Source: Pseudonocardiales bacterium (GTDB lineage Bacteria; Actinomycetota; Actinomycetes; Mycobacteriales; Jatrophihabitantaceae). Taken from it: a stretch of DNA of 7,871 nucleotides. The notes under the pieces were generated by a model. That model was not told where the DNA came from. It was given only the letters and a program-made list of their open reading frames with translations, and ran no database searches. Of this stretch, positions 6,846 through 7,871 are shown piece by piece. The translations under genes and the position numbers were made by a program. Numbering within the stretch: the first letter of the stretch is position 1; each line of letters begins with the position of its first letter. The stretch lies in NCBI GenBank assembly GCA_025465405.1, contig JAODNL010000595.1, positions 1 to 7,871 of the forward strand, read 5' to 3'.

Positions 6846-6895
6846 CGACGCCGGGCCGCACTGCCAGCCCGCGCAACCGCGGTACCACCCTCGTT
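6839..6895 (-). promoter_or_regulatory. T-box core and antisequestrator
   Basis: CGAGGG (6893-6888) pairs perfectly with CCCTCG (6844-6839). GCG (6879-6877 region after the bulge) can pair with CGT (6847-6845), the classic helix above the 7-nt bulge TGGTACC (6887-6881). The bulge starts UGGU, complementary to the ACCA end of a tRNA with discriminator A73, as tRNA-Ile has. Uncharged tRNA-Ile binding here would hold the switch open. Confidence 0.85.
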
Positions 6896-7080
6896 GACAC
6901 GTCCGCGAGGACGTGCCCACTTCGTTCGGGTCCGGCTCTACTGGGGCGCGCGCTGCCGCTAGCCCGTTCTTCCGGTGCTCGGAGGTGATTTCACCAGCGG
7001 TTCGGGCCCCTGGGCTCGCACCGTCCCCAGGTCGCTTCGGGCTGATCTCCGCGGCTACTCGTCCTCGTCGTCGCCCCGCC

Positions 7081-7086
7081 AGCCTA
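7081..7086 (-). promoter_or_regulatory. Possible -10 element of the ileS promoter
   Basis: TAGGCT on the - strand ends at 7081. A start about 7 bases downstream (near 7074) would coincide with the first bases of T-box Stem I, which is why it is proposed. No convincing -35 hexamer is visible 16-18 bp upstream, so confidence is low. Confidence 0.28.
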
Positions 7087-7162
7087 GCCGGTCCGGCAAC
7101 CGTCCTAGCGGTGTCGGACGCCGCTGCTGCCGCGTTCCGCGGCCGCCGAGCGGCGTGGATAC

Positions 7163-7191
7163 TGGCGGGCGGCTCGCAGGACTCGTATATT
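7163..7191 (+). promoter_or_regulatory. Possible promoter of the Lys-rich gene
   Basis: TATATT (7186-7191) is a strong -10-like hexamer standing alone in GC-rich DNA, about 70 bp before the ATG at 7262. The best-spaced -35 candidate, TGGCGG at 7163-7168 with a 17-bp spacer, is weak. TTGACC overlaps the end of the hexamer at 7190-7195 but has no -10 at a proper distance. Confidence 0.38.
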
Positions 7192-7247
7192 GACCGCCTT
7201 TGCGGGCGCAGGGTGCACGACTCGGCCGCGAACGCCGTTCCGATGAC

Positions 7248-7255
7248 GAGAGGGG
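7248..7255 (+). promoter_or_regulatory. Ribosome binding site of the Lys-rich gene
   Basis: GAGAGGGG lies 6 bases before ATG 7262. It supports this start for a reading frame that stays open to the window edge. Confidence 0.65.
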
Positions 7256-7261
7256 TGGCAC

Positions 7262-7871
7262 ATGGCCGCCGTAGCACGGATTGGTCGAGCGTTGCGCCGT
7301 GCCGGCGGGTCGCGCCCGGAGGCCGCCAAGGCAGGTCCCGCCCGCAAGGGCGGCCCCGTCACGGTGGCCGCGACATCGGCTAAGAAGGCCGCGCCCGTGA
7401 CGAAGGCGGCCGCCCGTGTCGCCCCGACGAAGGCGACGCGCACGGGCGCGCCCGCAGCGAAGCCTGCGCGCGCGACCAAGGCTGGGCCGGCCAAAGCCGC
7501 GCGGCCGGCCAAGGCTCGGCCCGCGAAAGCCGCGCCCGTGAGCAAGACCACGGCGCGGAAGGCGACGCCCACGATAGATGTCCGACCGCGCGGAAGGGCC
7601 ACCGCCGGCAGGGCGGCACCCGCCAAGAAGGAGCCGGTGAAGAAGGTGGCACCAGCGAAGAAGGTCGCACCCGTGAAGAAGGCAGCTCCCGCGAAGATTG
7701 CTACTTCGGCCAAGAAGACACCGGCGACCAAGACGCCCGCGACCAAGACGCCCGCGAGCAAGACGCCCGCGAGCAAGACGCCGGCTACGAAGGCATCGCC
7801 GGTTCGCAAGGCCGCCGCCACGAATTCAGCTGCCGCGAGGCCGGCGCCCGCGAAGACCGGCGCGACACCGG
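7262..7871 (+). CDS. Lys/Ala/Pro-rich histone-H1-like protein, N-terminal part; possible DksA/TraR-type protein (3' end outside window)
   Basis: The frame from ATG 7262 has no stop through base 7871, giving 203 whole codons of an incomplete gene. After a short basic start (MAAVARIGRALRRAG) the whole visible part is low-complexity Lys, Ala, Pro, Thr and Arg, with almost no acidic residues. Two repeat registers occur: KKxAP[AV] hexapeptides (7640-7693, three copies) and KTPA[TS] pentapeptides (7715-7789, five copies). Such tails bind nucleic acid non-specifically, as in histone H1-like and HupS-like proteins. From memory, Actinobacteria often have beside ileS/lspA a DksA/TraR C4 zinc-finger protein with a Lys/Ala-rich N-terminal region. 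That is the favoured identity, but the zinc-finger domain would lie beyond the window. A bacterial H1-like or HU-type protein is the alternative. Start confidence is good because of GAGAGGGG upstream. Confidence 0.8.
   Translation, partial: MAAVARIGRALRRAGGSRPEAAKAGPARKGGPVTVAATSAKKAAPVTKAAARVAPTKATRTGAPAAKPARATKAGPAKAARPAKARPAKAAPVSKTTARKATPTIDVRPRGRATAGRAAPAKKEPVKKVAPAKKVAPVKKAAPAKIATSAKKTPATKTPATKTPASKTPASKTPATKASPVRKAAATNSAAARPAPAKTGATP
7640..7693 (+). repeat. Three 18-bp repeats coding KKxAP[AV]
   Basis: Units at 7640-7657, 7658-7675 and 7676-7693 code KKVAPA, KKVAPV and KKAAPA. A shortened relative KKEPV precedes them (7625-7639). They are more diverged at DNA level than the 15-bp set downstream, so they are probably older. 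Confidence 0.75.
7715..7789 (+). repeat. Five tandem 15-bp repeats coding KTPA[TS]
   Basis: Five consecutive 15-bp units (7715, 7730, 7745, 7760, 7775) follow the pattern aagacgcccgcgaNc with few changes and code KTPAT, KTPAT, KTPAS, KTPAS, KTPAT. The near-identity at DNA level, including third codon positions, suggests recent slippage or unequal crossing-over rather than only amino-acid selection. Confidence 0.85.

Larger units (their letters stand above)
6805..7075 (-). promoter_or_regulatory. T-box riboswitch leader of ileS (translational type, tRNA-Ile sensing)
   Basis: T-box leaders read tRNA charging: the specifier pairs with the anticodon and the T-box bulge with the free 3' end. On the - strand Stem I can be drawn. 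GAGG (7066-7063) pairs with CCTC (6985-6982). GCCGCGG (7055-7049) pairs with CCGCTGGT (7000-6993) with one bulge. Between these helices AGTA (7059-7056) faces GAAATCA, placing the specifier codon AUC (Ile) at 6989-6987. A distal hairpin CCTGGG/CCCAGG (7031-7026 and 7014-7009) holds the GGTGCGAG loop. A Stem II-like AGTAGA...GAACGAAGTGGG region follows. Stem III is CACGTCC/GGACGTG (6915-6909 and 6904-6898). The T-box core aacgagggtggtaccgcgg spans 6895-6877. No U-tract terminator is visible, so control is most likely at translation, as known for actinobacterial ileS leaders. The 5' end is estimated. Confidence 0.93.
7076..7261. other. Divergent intergenic region between ileS leader and the Lys-rich gene
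   Basis: This 186-bp non-coding stretch should hold the promoters of both divergent genes. It contains two near-identical copies of CCTAGC(C)GGT (7083-7092 and 7104-7112) spaced 21 bp start to start. There are also two short GC hairpins (CCGCG/CGCGG at 7130-7142 and GCCGC/GCGGC near 7142-7154). A lone AT-rich island lies at 7186-7191. I see no small ORF here with a credible ribosome binding site. Confidence 0.6.

Noticed and set aside
6805..6900. 32-residue N-terminal extension of IleS from ATG 6900
   Set aside because: The stretch is the T-box core, antisequestrator and sequestrator; the extension lacks similarity to IleS N-termini, and GTG 6804 has a Shine-Dalgarno.
7105..7821. 238-codon - strand frame coding a hydrophobic repeat protein (AGVLLAGVLVAGV-like)
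   Set aside because: It is the reverse-strand image of the Lys/Pro-rich repeats of the + strand gene, has no ribosome binding site, and would overlap the ileS promoter region. The + strand frame has a good start and a known protein type.
1..7871. CRISPR arrays, insertion sequences, tRNA or rRNA genes, phage or defence systems
   Set aside because: No spaced direct repeats, transposase motifs, terminal inverted repeats or tRNA-like cloverleaves seen; the only tandem repeats are the coding repeats at the right edge. The window is mainly a housekeeping region.

Overview
The window is high-GC DNA, codon-biased to G/C in third positions, and carries the downstream end of an actinobacterial division-and-cell-wall (dcw) cluster. 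The gene order ftsZ – yggS – sepF – yggT/ylmG – divIVA (wag31) is typical of Actinobacteria. The proteins match that phylum: FtsZ ends in DDDLDVPDFLKS, DivIVA begins MPLTPAEVHNVAF, and the IleS has the Streptomyces-like type-2 (eukaryote-like) sequence. I cannot name a genus from sequence alone.

Layout. Positions 1-3672 are all on the + strand: the 3' end of ftsZ, a PLP-homeostasis gene (yggS), sepF, a two-helix YggT membrane protein, divIVA, and a small membrane-anchored protein with a C-terminal H-x3-C...C-x2-C cluster. The intergenic gaps are short (16, 68, 99, 87 and 43 bp), so these genes probably form one transcription unit. A perfect 12-bp hairpin sits between sepF and yggT, and a possible promoter lies before divIVA. 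ileS (3673-6804) runs on the - strand and converges on this unit; its stop codon directly abuts the stop codon of the small membrane protein, with no base between them. Upstream of ileS is a T-box riboswitch leader (about 6805-7075). Specifier codon, Stem III, T-box core, antisequestrator and a Shine-Dalgarno-sequestering hairpin can all be traced by hand. A divergent + strand gene starts at 7262 and runs off the right edge. Its visible 203 codons are a Lys/Ala/Pro-rich, histone-H1-like tail, probably the N-terminal part of a DksA/TraR-type protein.

How the genes work together. FtsZ, SepF (FtsZ-membrane linker) and DivIVA (polar growth and septum organiser) are division and cell-shape proteins. 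YggT and the small membrane protein are membrane components of unclear role in the same cluster. YggS keeps pyridoxal phosphate balanced. ileS is a housekeeping translation gene with its own tRNA-Ile-sensing switch. The most notable points are the readable translational T-box, the absence of the pgeF/yfiH gene that commonly lies between ftsZ and yggS in Actinobacteria, the zero-gap convergent stops, and the repeat-built basic tail at the right edge.
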